Shown: positions 8,662 through 17,461 of the stretch, one piece after another
How the letters are laid out: each line of letters opens with the position of its first letter
Position numbering within the stretch: the first letter of the stretch is position 1
DNA from: CAZSRX01 sp964609675 [NCBI: uncultured Bacteroidota bacterium]
Lineage (GTDB): Bacteria > CLD3 > SB21
NCBI GenBank assembly: GCA_964609675.1
Contig: CAZSRX010000032.1
Span: forward strand, 1 to 44,929
Reading direction: 5' to 3'
Length of the DNA: 44,929 nucleotides
The notes under the pieces: model-generated
The model's input: the letters and a program-made list of their open reading frames with translations, nothing else
What the model was told of the DNA's origin: nothing
Database searches by the model: none
Translations under genes and position numbers: made by a program

Positions 8662-9843
8662 TTAAAATTTATCATATATTGCAATGGCGATATCATTGGG
8701 TTCGGTTACGTAATCCTTGGGGGGATTGATGCGGAAGGTCATTCGATGCTCTTCAGAAAACTTTTTGCCCGACTCCTGCAACTTCTGGCGTATAAATACA
8801 TCCAGATAAGAATTGTTATCCGAAAGCAGGTCATGAATGGCCACGGACTGTATTTCCCTACCGATACCAAACAGAATAGCGTCTTTTTCATCTTTAAATA
8901 AATGGACCAGTTCTTGAAATGTTTTCCCAATCCATTCATGGGGAATTGACATCCGGACGATTTCATTGCCGTATTCAAAGGACAGCAATTCATCAACCAC
9001 CCTTGGAATTCCGGGGTTGGATACGTGCATGGCCAGAAGAAAGCCGCTGTATTTGTCGCTCACAACCACGTCATCGGCTTTGGCGCGTTGCAGATGGGCG
9101 GCATTATCGGGATTGACCACTTGTCCGTACAGACGGACTTTCGGGTTCATGTTTTTTATAGTCAGGGTAGCAATAATGGTTTTTTCATCCGCTTTATTGC
9201 TGGTCAGTTCATTCATGTCCGAAACGATGATAACAGCTTCCGCATCACGGATATTAGCTTTTTCAAGAATCGTTTCATTGGAAAAGTCGCCGGACACAAA
9301 ATATATTTCCGATTCCTTGTGATGGTTGATGATATTCATCATCTGCACGGAATCACAACTATTCACCAGCACGATTTTAGGATATTCAAGGTCTTTTTCC
9401 AGGGTCGTGATGATATGTTCAGCGTTAAAATTCCATCCGCAGATGATAAAATGATTTTTAATTTTTACCGATTCCAAACCCTGTCCCTTTCTGATTTGTC
9501 TTTCAATGAATACCGAAGAAATTGAAGCGGTAAGTAAGGAAATCACGGCTATCCCGCTTATCATTACAATAATGCCTACAATCCGTCCTCCAAATGTCAC
9601 GGGAGTGAAGTCTCCGTAGCCGGTTGTGGTGATAGATACAAAAGCCCACCACATACCCTGCCAAATATTCTGAATAGTGCTTTCCGGCGTTTCTTCAAAA
9701 ATATTGACCAGTACGCTTGATATCACGGCCAAAAACAGAATCCCGGTCAAAATTTTAAAAATGGCATGATTATAAATAACAGAAATCCTGCGTTTGAACC
9801 GCTTGAAGGTAAAATTGTTTTTTAAATAATTTTTTTTGTTCAT
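8662..9843 (-). CDS. Potassium channel with cytoplasmic TrkA-N (RCK) domain
   Basis: Two-helix K+ channel: TM1 (about residues 28-48), a pore helix and the selectivity filter TTTGYGDF, TM2, then a Rossmann-type TrkA-N/RCK domain beginning at NHFIICGWN and a TrkA-C-like tail. Start is placed at ATG 9841-9843 (MNKKNYLK, 393 residues), because a GAAG-type site precedes it; the upstream ATG at 9877-9879 has only an AT-rich leader. It passes K+ across the inner membrane, gated by ligands such as nucleotides or Ca2+ at the RCK ring. It is the first gene of the set that continues with the CNBD protein. Confidence 0.9.
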   Translation of the reverse strand: MNKKNYLKNNFTFKRFKRRISVIYNHAIFKILTGILFLAVISSVLVNIFEETPESTIQNIWQGMWWAFVSITTTGYGDFTPVTFGGRIVGIIVMISGIAVISLLTASISSVFIERQIRKGQGLESVKIKNHFIICGWNFNAEHIITTLEKDLEYPKIVLVNSCDSVQMMNIINHHKESEIYFVSGDFSNETILEKANIRDAEAVIIVSDMNELTSNKADEKTIIATLTIKNMNPKVRLYGQVVNPDNAAHLQRAKADDVVVSDKYSGFLLAMHVSNPGIPRVVDELLSFEYGNEIVRMSIPHEWIGKTFQELVHLFKDEKDAILFGIGREIQSVAIHDLLSDNNSYLDVFIRQKLQESGKKFSEEHRMTFRINPPKDYVTEPNDIAIAIYDKF

Positions 9844-9974
9844 AAGTTCTTCAAATCTGAAACAATGTTTAATATACATATTTTGATATTAAAAAATATA
9901 CTTTTTTTGAATTTTTAGTATCCGATCTTTATATCCGCGTAAAATAAAACAGTTATCTTCTCAAAAAACAATAC

Positions 9975-10003
9975 TTGATAATTTAAGAAATAAACAATAC
10001 TTT
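9975..10003 (+). promoter_or_regulatory. Candidate sigma70 promoter for the DUF1538-PII operon
   Basis: TTGATA (9975-9980), a 17-base spacer and TACTTT (9998-10003) stand about 36 bases upstream of the DUF1538 start, with an AAGGA site eight bases before the ATG. It is divergent from the K+ channel gene. Confidence 0.5.
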
Positions 10004-10038
10004 GTAAGGTAAATTTAGTAACTCTAAGGATAGAGGTT

Positions 10039-11691
10039 ATGTCTGAAAATAATACCGCTGCACCCACCCTTTCATCTGAACCGGAAAAGATAAAGGTCAG
10101 TTTTAATCAGGCCATGGCCATACTCCTGCCTTATTCCTGGCATCAGATTAAAGAGCAGATTATAACAGTGGCGCCGGTTTGTTTTTATCTGATTTTATTT
10201 CAGCTAATTGTCCTACAATATGGTCTGGATTTAGTGGGTTGGATCACCGGTGGTATTGTCATGGTAATTTTCGGCCTTGTCTTTTTCATGGAAGGCGTAC
10301 GCATCGGTCTGGCTCCTATAGGAGAGTCTATAGGGAATGTGTTGCCGGTTAAAAGCAAAATGGCCGGAATCCTGCTGTTCGCGTTTTTCCTAGGTATTCT
10401 GGCCGCATTCGGAGAGCCGGTTTTAGGTAGTCTGCAGATTGCAGGTGCCGGTGTGGATCCGAATAAAGCTCCCATTTTATATTATCTTCTTGTAGAAAAT
10501 CCAATTGTATTGAGCGTTACAGTTTCTGTTGGCGTAGGCATCGCGGTGGTAATCGGCACGTTGCGGTTTCTGTATAACTGGAGCCTAAAATGGATTATAC
10601 TTCCTCTTGTGGGCCTTGCAATAACCTTGGCATTGATCGCCACAAAAAGTGATCTGCTTCTAAATTCTGTCGGCCTTGCATGGGATACTGGTGCGGTAAT
10701 AGTCGGCCCGGTATTATGCCCGTTAGTGCTGGCGCTTGGTGTTGGCGTTTGCCGGGTTACCGGAAAAGGCGATTCCGGTATGGCCGGTTTTGGAATGGCA
10801 GGTCTCATTTCGGTTGTTCCTATAGCTATCGTTACCTTATTAACCTATTTTCTGTCATTTGTCCTTACCTTTGACCAGACTTTCTCCACAGCTAAAGCCG
10901 AACACGGCGGCGGCACTGATTACTGGACATTAACTTTTGAATCATTTGTCCTGGCGATCCGGGCAATTCTTCCGATTTTTATTTTCCTCTATTTATTTAT
11001 GAAACTGAAACTTAAAGAGGAAAATATACCTCTGCCCCAGTTGGTACTGGGTATTCTTTTCGCTATCGTTGGATTATTCCTGTTTAATATGGGTATATCC
11101 GTAGGTATAGCAGAACTTGGTAATCAGGTTGGCCATCGCCTCCCGTTCTCATTTCATCCACCGGAAGAAGCTTTATTCCCGACTGAAGTTGGCAAAATTT
11201 TAGTAGTCGCTTTCGGTGCGATTCTGGGATACGGAGCGACCTTAGCCGAACCAGCATTCAATATCCTAGGTCAGCAGGTAGAGGATGTAACCCAGGGTGC
11301 TTTTAAAAAATGGTTGTTCAGTCAGGCTGTAGCCATCGGTGTGGGCGTAGGCGCCGGTCTCGGAATTTTATCAATTGTATACGGAGTCGATTTACTGTAT
11401 CTTTTGATTCCTCCGTATCTTTTTCTATTCTTTTTGACGATATTAAATGATGAAAAATACGTAAATATAGCATGGGACGGCGGCGCCGTGACTACTGGAC
11501 CGGTAACGGTACCCTTAAAAATTGCCATCGGTATTGCCCTCAGCCACGCCACAGGATTTGCGGAAGGTTTCGGCATTATTGCCTTAGCATCCGCCTATCC
11601 GGTGTTCAACATTCTCGTGTTAGGTTTATATGTAAAACGGCAAGAATTAAAACTAAAAGCTCAACTGCTTAAAGCTGCGGAGGTAAAGTAA
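10039..11691 (+). CDS. DUF1538-family polytopic membrane protein (putative permease)
   Basis: A 550-residue protein with about 12-14 hydrophobic helices. It is built as two related halves: FGEPVLGSLQIAG with a later WDTGAVIVGPV...TGKGDSGMAG in the first, and LAEPAFNILGQQV with WDGGAVTTGPV...TGFAEGFG in the second. This duplicated, Gly-rich, charged-residue-in-membrane pattern is the DUF1538 signature and resembles secondary transporters with pseudo-symmetric repeats. The substrate is unknown. The PII-like gene starts directly after its stop, with its ribosome-binding site inside this gene's last codons. PII proteins often gate transporters (AmtB-GlnK is the model), so I infer a PII-regulated permease, possibly for an ion or small nitrogen/carbon solute. 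Confidence 0.85.
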   Translation: MSENNTAAPTLSSEPEKIKVSFNQAMAILLPYSWHQIKEQIITVAPVCFYLILFQLIVLQYGLDLVGWITGGIVMVIFGLVFFMEGVRIGLAPIGESIGNVLPVKSKMAGILLFAFFLGILAAFGEPVLGSLQIAGAGVDPNKAPILYYLLVENPIVLSVTVSVGVGIAVVIGTLRFLYNWSLKWIILPLVGLAITLALIATKSDLLLNSVGLAWDTGAVIVGPVLCPLVLALGVGVCRVTGKGDSGMAGFGMAGLISVVPIAIVTLLTYFLSFVLTFDQTFSTAKAEHGGGTDYWTLTFESFVLAIRAILPIFIFLYLFMKLKLKEENIPLPQLVLGILFAIVGLFLFNMGISVGIAELGNQVGHRLPFSFHPPEEALFPTEVGKILVVAFGAILGYGATLAEPAFNILGQQVEDVTQGAFKKWLFSQAVAIGVGVGAGLGILSIVYGVDLLYLLIPPYLFLFFLTILNDEKYVNIAWDGGAVTTGPVTVPLKIAIGIALSHATGFAEGFGIIALASAYPVFNILVLGLYVKRQELKLKAQLLKAAEVK

Positions 11692-12054
11692 ATGGCTAAC
11701 GAAACAATTTTTCCTTATGAACATGAAGGGCTGGAGTTGATTACCTGTGTCATTCAGCGCGGTAAAGCCGATAAAATAGCCAAATCGGCCATAGAAGCTG
11801 GCGCTGGCGGCGCCACTATCTTTTACGCAAGGGGCATGGGAATCCGTGAACGACTCGGATTATTGGGGCTGGCCATTGTACCTGAAAAAGAAGTAATTAT
11901 GATTATTTCCAGTAAAGCCACAACGCCAAAAATTTTTGATGCCATTGTTAAAGCGGCTCATCTGGAAGTTCCTGGCATGGGGGTAGCATATGTAACGCCG
12001 ATTACTGCTGTGGCTGGCATATTCAGCGCTCAACCCAGTAAAGAACAGAAATAA
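11692..12054 (+). CDS. PII-like signal transduction protein
   Basis: 120 residues with the ferredoxin-like PII fold: beta1 ELITCVIQRGKADKIAKSAIEAG, a short T-loop-like region (ARGMGIRERLGLLG), beta3 KEVIMIISS and a C-terminal AYVTPITAVAGI. It lacks the conserved uridylylated Tyr of a classical GlnB/GlnK T-loop, so it is a divergent PII-like protein rather than a standard nitrogen regulator. The start abuts the DUF1538 stop (TAA then ATG), with GGAGGT eight bases upstream, so translation is coupled. It probably binds a nucleotide and controls the partner permease; the ligand cannot be told from the sequence. Confidence 0.85.
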   Translation: MANETIFPYEHEGLELITCVIQRGKADKIAKSAIEAGAGGATIFYARGMGIRERLGLLGLAIVPEKEVIMIISSKATTPKIFDAIVKAAHLEVPGMGVAYVTPITAVAGIFSAQPSKEQK

Positions 12055-12117
12055 TTTTTTTTTATTTCATCGGATAAAAACCTAAAATCATCCGGTTACA
12101 CATATCACCGATAATTT

Positions 12118-12173
12118 AATCTTCGTATTCCCGTATGCCGTAAAGGGTTATTCTGATTACGAAGATTTTTTTT
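12118..12173 (+). terminator. Terminator of the DUF1538-PII operon
   Basis: A 10-bp inverted repeat (aatcttcgta at 12118-12127, tacgaagatt at 12158-12167) with a loop of about 30 bases is followed by a run of eight T. It lies between the PII-like gene and the next gene on the same strand, separating the two units. Confidence 0.65.
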
Positions 12174-12214
12174 AATAACAATACATTTATGAAATACATT
12201 TATAAGAGCCGGGT

Positions 12215-14239
12215 ATGGCCGAATTACCGATACTGAAAAACGTCCTGATTATCCTCGCGATCATCATTCCGATTACGTTTCTTGCAAATCGCCTCCGGTT
12301 CCCGACGGTGATCGGATTCCTTTTTACCGGCGTCATCATCGGTCCCTACGCGCTGGGATGGGTAAAAGATCAGTACGCCATTCAATCGATAGCGGAGTTC
12401 GGGGTTGTGTTACTGTTATTCTCCGTTGGTCTTGAGTTTTCGCTTGAAAAATTATTCAAGATGAAACGCATCCTGCTGATCGCGGGCGGCGGACAGGTGT
12501 TCCTGACGGTAGGATTGGTCTGGACTTTGGGCGTTGTGTTTCATTTATCTCCCATTACAAGTTTTATTTTCGGAAGCATGATCGCTTTATCCTCAACCGC
12601 CATTGTGCTAAAAATTTTAGGAGACAAACGCGAGTTGGATTCTCCCGTGGGCCGGCTGACATTGACGATCAGTCTGTTTCAGGATTTATTTATTGTTCCG
12701 CTCATGCTGATGATTCCCTACCTGAACCAGCCAGAAAAGTTTAACTGGATTACATTCTCCAGCACAATTGCGCTTTCCATCACCGGCATCATCCTGATCA
12801 TCATCATCGCGCGGATCGTGATTCCCAATCTCATCCAGCAGATCATCAAACAGCAGAACCGGGAATTGTTTTTCATCACCATCATTTTCGTAACCATTGG
12901 TACAGCGTGGATTTGCACATATCTTGGTCTGTCGCTGGCGATCGGAGCTTTCTTCGCGGGCCTGGTGATTTCGGAATCGGAATATTCCCACCAGATCACG
13001 TCCGACATTCTGCCAGTCAAGGACATCCTGATGGCTCTTTTTTTCATATCGATCGGCATGATGCTCGACCTGGAATTCACGCGGAATAATTACATTATCC
13101 TGCTGGGACTGCTGATCGGCATTGTGACGTTCAAGACCGTTATCATCTTCGGGCTGATTTACTTTTTAAAATATCCTGCGCGCCTTGGCATCAGCACGGG
13201 CCTGACGCTCAGCCAGATCGGCGAGTTCAGTTTCGTAATCGCCATGGAAAGCATGCGCTATGAGATTCTGACCCACGATAGATACCAGATGTTTCTTGGC
13301 GCGAGCATACTCACGATGACATTCTCGCCTTTTCTGATTAACCACGCGGATACGATCGGGCAGTACATTCAGAAACTTTTCCGTTTACCCGATCTGATGC
13401 CCTATGCCGCCACGAAACTTTCCCAATTACTCAGTCATGAGCAACAAACCGATCAGCCCAAAAAGAAATGGGAAGGCCATGTTATCATCATCGGCTTTGG
13501 CACGACCGGCGAGTATTTATCGAATGTGCTGACGAATATCGGCGTCCCTGTCATTATTTGTGAACTGATTTACGACCGGTACAAAAAGGCCAAAGCGCTT
13601 TTCAAACAGACCGTCTTCGGGGACGCCTCATCTCCGGTCATCGCTGAGAAAATTCATATCAATACGGCGAAACTGATGATCATCAGCACGAGCAACAAAG
13701 ACGTCGCGATACGCATCATCAAGTCGACACGGGCAATCAATCCTAAAATCAACATCATTGTCCGCACACGGCGCATGGAAGATATCGAGATGCTCCACAA
13801 ACTCGGCGCCAACATCATCATCCCGGAAGAACTCGAAACCACTATTGAGATACTCGCGCTGGCCCTGCGACAGTACCGCATTCCGCGCAACGTCATCGCT
13901 TCGCAATTAGCGGTCATCCGGCACGATCATTACAAGCCGTTCCTTGGAAAACCGGTGTCCGACGCCACATTGAATGAATTGCCATATCTGCTGGCTGCCA
14001 GCACCACGGAATCCGGCATTCTGCTTGACAACTCGCCCGTGATCGGCAAAACGCTTGAGGAAACGGAATTGGTCAAACTCACCGGCATTAAGGTCATCGC
14101 GATTGTGCGCGACGGCAAACCGACCCATCAGCCGCCGCCCGACTTCAGACTACAGAAAGGCGATATTATGATCCTTCTTGGAACGCATGCCGAGATTGAC
14201 GCGGCCCTCGGTATGATTGGGTGCGATATTGTGTCATAA
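12215..14239 (+). CDS. Kef-type K+/H+ antiporter with TrkA-N and TrkA-C domains (CPA2)
   Basis: 674 residues. A CPA2 sodium/proton-exchanger domain with 12-13 helices spans about 5-385, including SSTAIVLKIL, FQDLFIVPL and the late GLTLSQIGEFSFVIA. A TrkA-N Rossmann domain starts at GHVIIIGFGTTGEYL (about 427), and a TrkA-C domain (about 590-670) ends in DIMILLGT. Such proteins export K+ against H+ or other cations and are gated by nucleotides or NAD(H) at the TrkA-N domain. The gene stands alone behind a terminator. Together with the K+ channel and a second CPA2 gene at 40 kb it points to strong attention to K+ and pH balance. Confidence 0.93.
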   Translation: MAELPILKNVLIILAIIIPITFLANRLRFPTVIGFLFTGVIIGPYALGWVKDQYAIQSIAEFGVVLLLFSVGLEFSLEKLFKMKRILLIAGGGQVFLTVGLVWTLGVVFHLSPITSFIFGSMIALSSTAIVLKILGDKRELDSPVGRLTLTISLFQDLFIVPLMLMIPYLNQPEKFNWITFSSTIALSITGIILIIIIARIVIPNLIQQIIKQQNRELFFITIIFVTIGTAWICTYLGLSLAIGAFFAGLVISESEYSHQITSDILPVKDILMALFFISIGMMLDLEFTRNNYIILLGLLIGIVTFKTVIIFGLIYFLKYPARLGISTGLTLSQIGEFSFVIAMESMRYEILTHDRYQMFLGASILTMTFSPFLINHADTIGQYIQKLFRLPDLMPYAATKLSQLLSHEQQTDQPKKKWEGHVIIIGFGTTGEYLSNVLTNIGVPVIICELIYDRYKKAKALFKQTVFGDASSPVIAEKIHINTAKLMIISTSNKDVAIRIIKSTRAINPKINIIVRTRRMEDIEMLHKLGANIIIPEELETTIEILALALRQYRIPRNVIASQLAVIRHDHYKPFLGKPVSDATLNELPYLLAASTTESGILLDNSPVIGKTLEETELVKLTGIKVIAIVRDGKPTHQPPPDFRLQKGDIMILLGTHAEIDAALGMIGCDIVS

Positions 14240-14291
14240 ATATTTGAAAACCACGAAGACACGAACATTTTAACTAAGTAGAAATATCATT

Positions 14292-15950
14292 ATGAATTTT
14301 AATTTATTATACCTTTTAGCTGCCCTTCTAACAACCAGTTGCAGTATCCGTGAAAACGTGGATCTGATTTTATATAACGGAAAAATTGTCACAGTAGATT
14401 CCCTTAACTCCGTGGTTCAGGCGTTGGCGGTGCGGGATGGACGCATCATTGCTACCGGGGCGGATAAGGACATACGCAGCCAATACGCCAGTATGAAGCA
14501 GGAGAACTTACAGGGGGCGCTGGTATTACCCGGCTTCACGGACGCTCACCTGCACCTGCGTTCGTTAGGACAGTTCTTATCGCGGCTGAATTTACTGGAA
14601 ACAAAATCCTACGACGAACTGGTTGCTGAAGTCGAGGATCGCATACGGCAAAACCCGGACGCGAAATGGATATTCGGCCGCGGCTGGGATCAGAACCGAT
14701 GGCAGCCAAACGTATTTCCTGACAATAAAAAGCTCAGCGCCGTAACGCCGGATCACTATGTTGTTCTCAAACGCGTGGACGGCCATGCGCTTCTGGTCAA
14801 TGACCGCGTGCTCCGGCTGGCGGGTATATCCGAACGTACGGCTGATCCGGCAGGCGGTAAGATTCTCCGTGACGCTTTGGGAAAACCCACCGGTGTGCTA
14901 ATCGACAACGCCATGGATATCGTAAACGCGGTGATCCCGCCGCCTACTTTTATCGAAGACAGTTTGGCGCTGCAGCGGGCCATGCAGCAGTGCATCGAAT
15001 ATGGCATTACCTCCGTGCATGACGCGGGCGTTGATTCATCCTATCTGGCTTCGCTCAAACGCCTCGGCAAACATCATCAACTGAAAACGCGCGTTTATGC
15101 CATGCTGGATCACTACGATTACCGGCTTGTAAATCAATATATGAGCCAGGGGCCGGAAATCGATTCCTATAACCGCTTTCTCACGATCCGCGCAATCAAA
15201 CTGTACGCGGACGGCGCGCTGGGTTCACGGGGCGCGGCCTTGCTGCATCCGTACGCCGATGATCCGCAAACGCAGGGTTTGATCATTGCCGATTCCCGTG
15301 AAATAGCCAAGACCGGCGCTTGGGCGCTCCGGACAGGGTTTCAGCTTTGCACGCATGCGATCGGCAACCGCGGCAACCGCAACACGCTGGACGGGTACGC
15401 TTCGGCGGGCGATATATCGAAATCCCGATGGCGCATTGAGCATGCACAGATTGTCGACACCGCCGATCAAAAACGATTTGGGACGATGGGCATTATCGCT
15501 TCCATGCAGCCGACGCACTGCACCTCGGATATGGCCTGGGTGGAGAGCCGCATCGGCAAAGAGCATCTGCACGAAGCGTACGCCTGGCGCTCATTTATGG
15601 ACAACGGGACGGCTTATTGTTTTGGCTCGGACGCGCCGGTGGAATCGTGCAATCCGTTGTGGGGCATTTACGCGGCCGTGACGCGTCAGGATCACACGGG
15701 CAAACCCGAAGGCGGCTGGTTGCCGGAACAGCGCATCACCGTTATAGAGGCGATACGCGGATTTACAATTAATGCCGCTTACGCCGCCTTTGAGGAATCG
15801 TATAAGGGGAGCATTGAGAGAAATAAATTAGCCGATTTAGTCGTGCTGTCAAAAGATATCACGACGATTCCCGCGAAAGAGATACTCCACACAGAAGTCG
15901 TGATGACGATTGTGGACGGAATAATCGTTTACAGAAAAACGAATCCGTAA
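14292..15950 (+). CDS. Amidohydrolase family 3 (YtcJ-like) lipoprotein
   Basis: 552 residues. A short lipoprotein signal with LTTSC (Cys17) precedes a metal-dependent hydrolase of the amidohydrolase_3/YtcJ group: an N-terminal beta-sandwich piece with ILYNGKIVTVDS, a metal motif DAHLHLRSLG, a TIM barrel with THAIGNRGN and RIEHAQIVD (metal/acid-base His), the late catalytic-type Asp in FGSDAPVESCNP, and a closing beta-sandwich segment ADLVVLSKDI. The family hydrolyses C-N bonds of amides or formamides; the substrate is unknown. A membrane-anchored form suggests periplasmic action on peptides or cyclic amides. The upstream stretch has an accacgaagacacgaa tract and no clear Shine-Dalgarno site. 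Confidence 0.88.
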   Translation: MNFNLLYLLAALLTTSCSIRENVDLILYNGKIVTVDSLNSVVQALAVRDGRIIATGADKDIRSQYASMKQENLQGALVLPGFTDAHLHLRSLGQFLSRLNLLETKSYDELVAEVEDRIRQNPDAKWIFGRGWDQNRWQPNVFPDNKKLSAVTPDHYVVLKRVDGHALLVNDRVLRLAGISERTADPAGGKILRDALGKPTGVLIDNAMDIVNAVIPPPTFIEDSLALQRAMQQCIEYGITSVHDAGVDSSYLASLKRLGKHHQLKTRVYAMLDHYDYRLVNQYMSQGPEIDSYNRFLTIRAIKLYADGALGSRGAALLHPYADDPQTQGLIIADSREIAKTGAWALRTGFQLCTHAIGNRGNRNTLDGYASAGDISKSRWRIEHAQIVDTADQKRFGTMGIIASMQPTHCTSDMAWVESRIGKEHLHEAYAWRSFMDNGTAYCFGSDAPVESCNPLWGIYAAVTRQDHTGKPEGGWLPEQRITVIEAIRGFTINAAYAAFEESYKGSIERNKLADLVVLSKDITTIPAKEILHTEVVMTIVDGIIVYRKTNP

Positions 15951-15958
15951 TGTTTAGA

Positions 15959-16594
15959 TTATTCTCCTGCTTTTTTCAGGACATCCTTTCTTAACTGCTT
16001 CCCATCCTCGGAGGTAAATTCCTTCTGAACGGAAATGTAGCCGGGATATTTAATATCGATTCCCGCAATTACAATCGTCGGTTTGACCTTCAGCGTGATA
16101 TGCGTGGGTTCATCCCCTTCCCCGACCAGATTGAAGATGAGTTTGAAGAGCGTTTCCTTGGTCTCACCGGCGAAGACTTTTTTAAGATCGGCGTTTATGT
16201 TGACCGGGAACACAGTTACCCGATTACCCGGAATTTCAATGCGCTCCGTGATTTTTCCATTGACAATCTCACGGTCGTCAATCAGCAGAATCCATTCCAG
16301 TTCGTTGAGAGCGGCGGTTTCGCTGTTCGGATTCTTAGCTTCCACATTCAGCGTAAACGTAAGCGGCATGGTTTTATCGGCCAACGCGGACGTTATTTTA
16401 GCGGCTTTTTTAATGCTCAGATCGGAGATTTTCTTAATGTTCTGAATTTTTACGCCGGCAACTTCGAGATCTTTAATCGTTTGCAGACGGAACTCGCATT
16501 TCGCAAACCGCTTGGCCTCATCAATCTGCGTGGAAACCCCACAGCTTTGCAGAAATATAGCCGTGGTGATTAATATGGCAATCTGATATCTCAT
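15959..16594 (-). CDS. LEA type 2 / WHy-domain lipoprotein
   Basis: 211 residues with lipobox LQSC (Cys18) and an immunoglobulin-like LEA14/WHy domain (about 45-190): paired hydrophobic strands such as MPLTFTLNVEAKNPNSETAALNELEW and a later VTVFPVNINADL. Bacterial members are periplasmic, linked to desiccation or stress tolerance, and lack enzymatic residues. A GGGAG site five bases before ATG 16592-16594 supports the start. The gene converges with the amidohydrolase, separated by eight bases, and follows tpx on the same strand after a terminator. Confidence 0.85.
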   Translation of the reverse strand: MRYQIAILITTAIFLQSCGVSTQIDEAKRFAKCEFRLQTIKDLEVAGVKIQNIKKISDLSIKKAAKITSALADKTMPLTFTLNVEAKNPNSETAALNELEWILLIDDREIVNGKITERIEIPGNRVTVFPVNINADLKKVFAGETKETLFKLIFNLVGEGDEPTHITLKVKPTIVIAGIDIKYPGYISVQKEFTSEDGKQLRKDVLKKAGE

Positions 16595-16648
16595 AACAAC
16601 TCCCGTTTAAGTTTCTTGAATCTTCGTCATATTGCCGATAAAATGCAA

Positions 16649-16682
16649 TAAAAAAGTCTTCCACAGGTAACTGCGGAAGACT
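16649..16682 (-). terminator. Terminator of tpx
   Basis: A near-perfect 12-bp stem (16655-16666 with 16671-16682, loop gtaa, one mismatch). Read on the minus strand it runs straight into a T6 stretch (A-run at 16649-16654). It closes tpx before the LEA-type gene. On the plus strand a T-run occurs farther off, at 16688-16694. Confidence 0.8.
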
Positions 16683-16706
16683 CCGATGTTTTTTTAAAAA
16701 ACCAAT

Positions 16707-17231
16707 TTATAATGTTTTCAGCACGGCCAGCGCCTTGTCAAAATCCGGCAATTCCTCGACCTTTGGAACATATTGCACATATTTAACTATGTCATCCTTT
16801 CCAACTATGAAAATCCCGCGTCCGAGTATCTGCCATTCTTTTATCAGAATGCCATAGTTCAACCCGAAGGACTTATCTACGTAATCGGAAGCCATTTTGA
16901 TTTTGGCGGAACCGTTGAGTTGAATATTACAGAATCGGTTCTGGGCCGTCGGCAGGTCCATACTTACCGTGATAATCTCAATATTATCGCTCAGTTTGGC
17001 GGCTTCCTCATTGAACCGAATTGTCTGCGTTTCGCAGACCGGCGTATCTAATGACGGGACGACATTAAAAACCCGAACTTTACCTTTACCGGAATCCAGA
17101 TGGATAGCCGAACTGCTTTCAAGACCGGTGCGAATGTTGAAATCGGGGGCTTTCTGGCCGACTTTTACCTCCTCGCCCAGCAAGGTCAGCGGAGTGTTCT
17201 TAAACGCTAAAGCGCCTGTTCGCTCTTTCAT
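16707..17231 (-). CDS. tpx: Thiol peroxidase
   Basis: 174-residue peroxiredoxin of the Tpx type that reduces H2O2 and alkyl hydroperoxides with thioredoxin. The peroxidatic Cys lies in VVPSLDTPVCETQ, matching FPSxDTxVC of the family. The resolving Cys is in LPTAQNRFCN, 34 or so residues later as in E. coli Tpx, and the Arg of the active site is kept. An AGGAG site stands nine bases before ATG 17229-17231. A 24-base palindrome upstream is a likely redox-responsive operator. The gene is flanked by its own promoter and terminator, so it is monocistronic. Confidence 0.96.
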   Translation of the reverse strand: MKERTGALAFKNTPLTLLGEEVKVGQKAPDFNIRTGLESSSAIHLDSGKGKVRVFNVVPSLDTPVCETQTIRFNEEAAKLSDNIEIITVSMDLPTAQNRFCNIQLNGSAKIKMASDYVDKSFGLNYGILIKEWQILGRGIFIVGKDDIVKYVQYVPKVEELPDFDKALAVLKTL

Positions 17232-17264
17232 AAAATTTTTCTCCTGATTAAGCTTTATAGTATT

Positions 17265-17288
17265 GTTTAATAACTTACCTTATTAAAC
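17265..17288 (-). promoter_or_regulatory. Palindromic operator upstream of tpx
   Basis: A perfect 9-bp inverted repeat, gtttaataa-N6-ttattaaac, lies 34-57 bases before the tpx start. On the minus strand a possible -10 box TACTAT (17257-17262) follows, so the palindrome overlaps the -35/spacer region. The symmetry suggests a dimeric regulator such as a PerR/Fur-, Rrf2- or Crp-type protein; which one is not determinable here. Confidence 0.55.
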
Positions 17289-17461
17289 CTTTAAGTTTTT
17301 AAAATATTCCGAAGGGACTATGGGACCCCCGCATTATTATGTAAAGACGTCTATTGACTCAAATTGATTCAGATTGTTAAAAAAGGATAAACTTATACGG
17401 ATGTATGCTATTGGCATTTTTTATACAGGGCCATATACTGTAATCCGTTTCTTCGCCGCTG

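Noticed and set aside
17401-17461. Inverted repeat tacag/ctgta behind the chemosensory operon
   Set aside because: The flank on the minus strand is A-rich rather than T-rich, so it does not look like the operon terminator.
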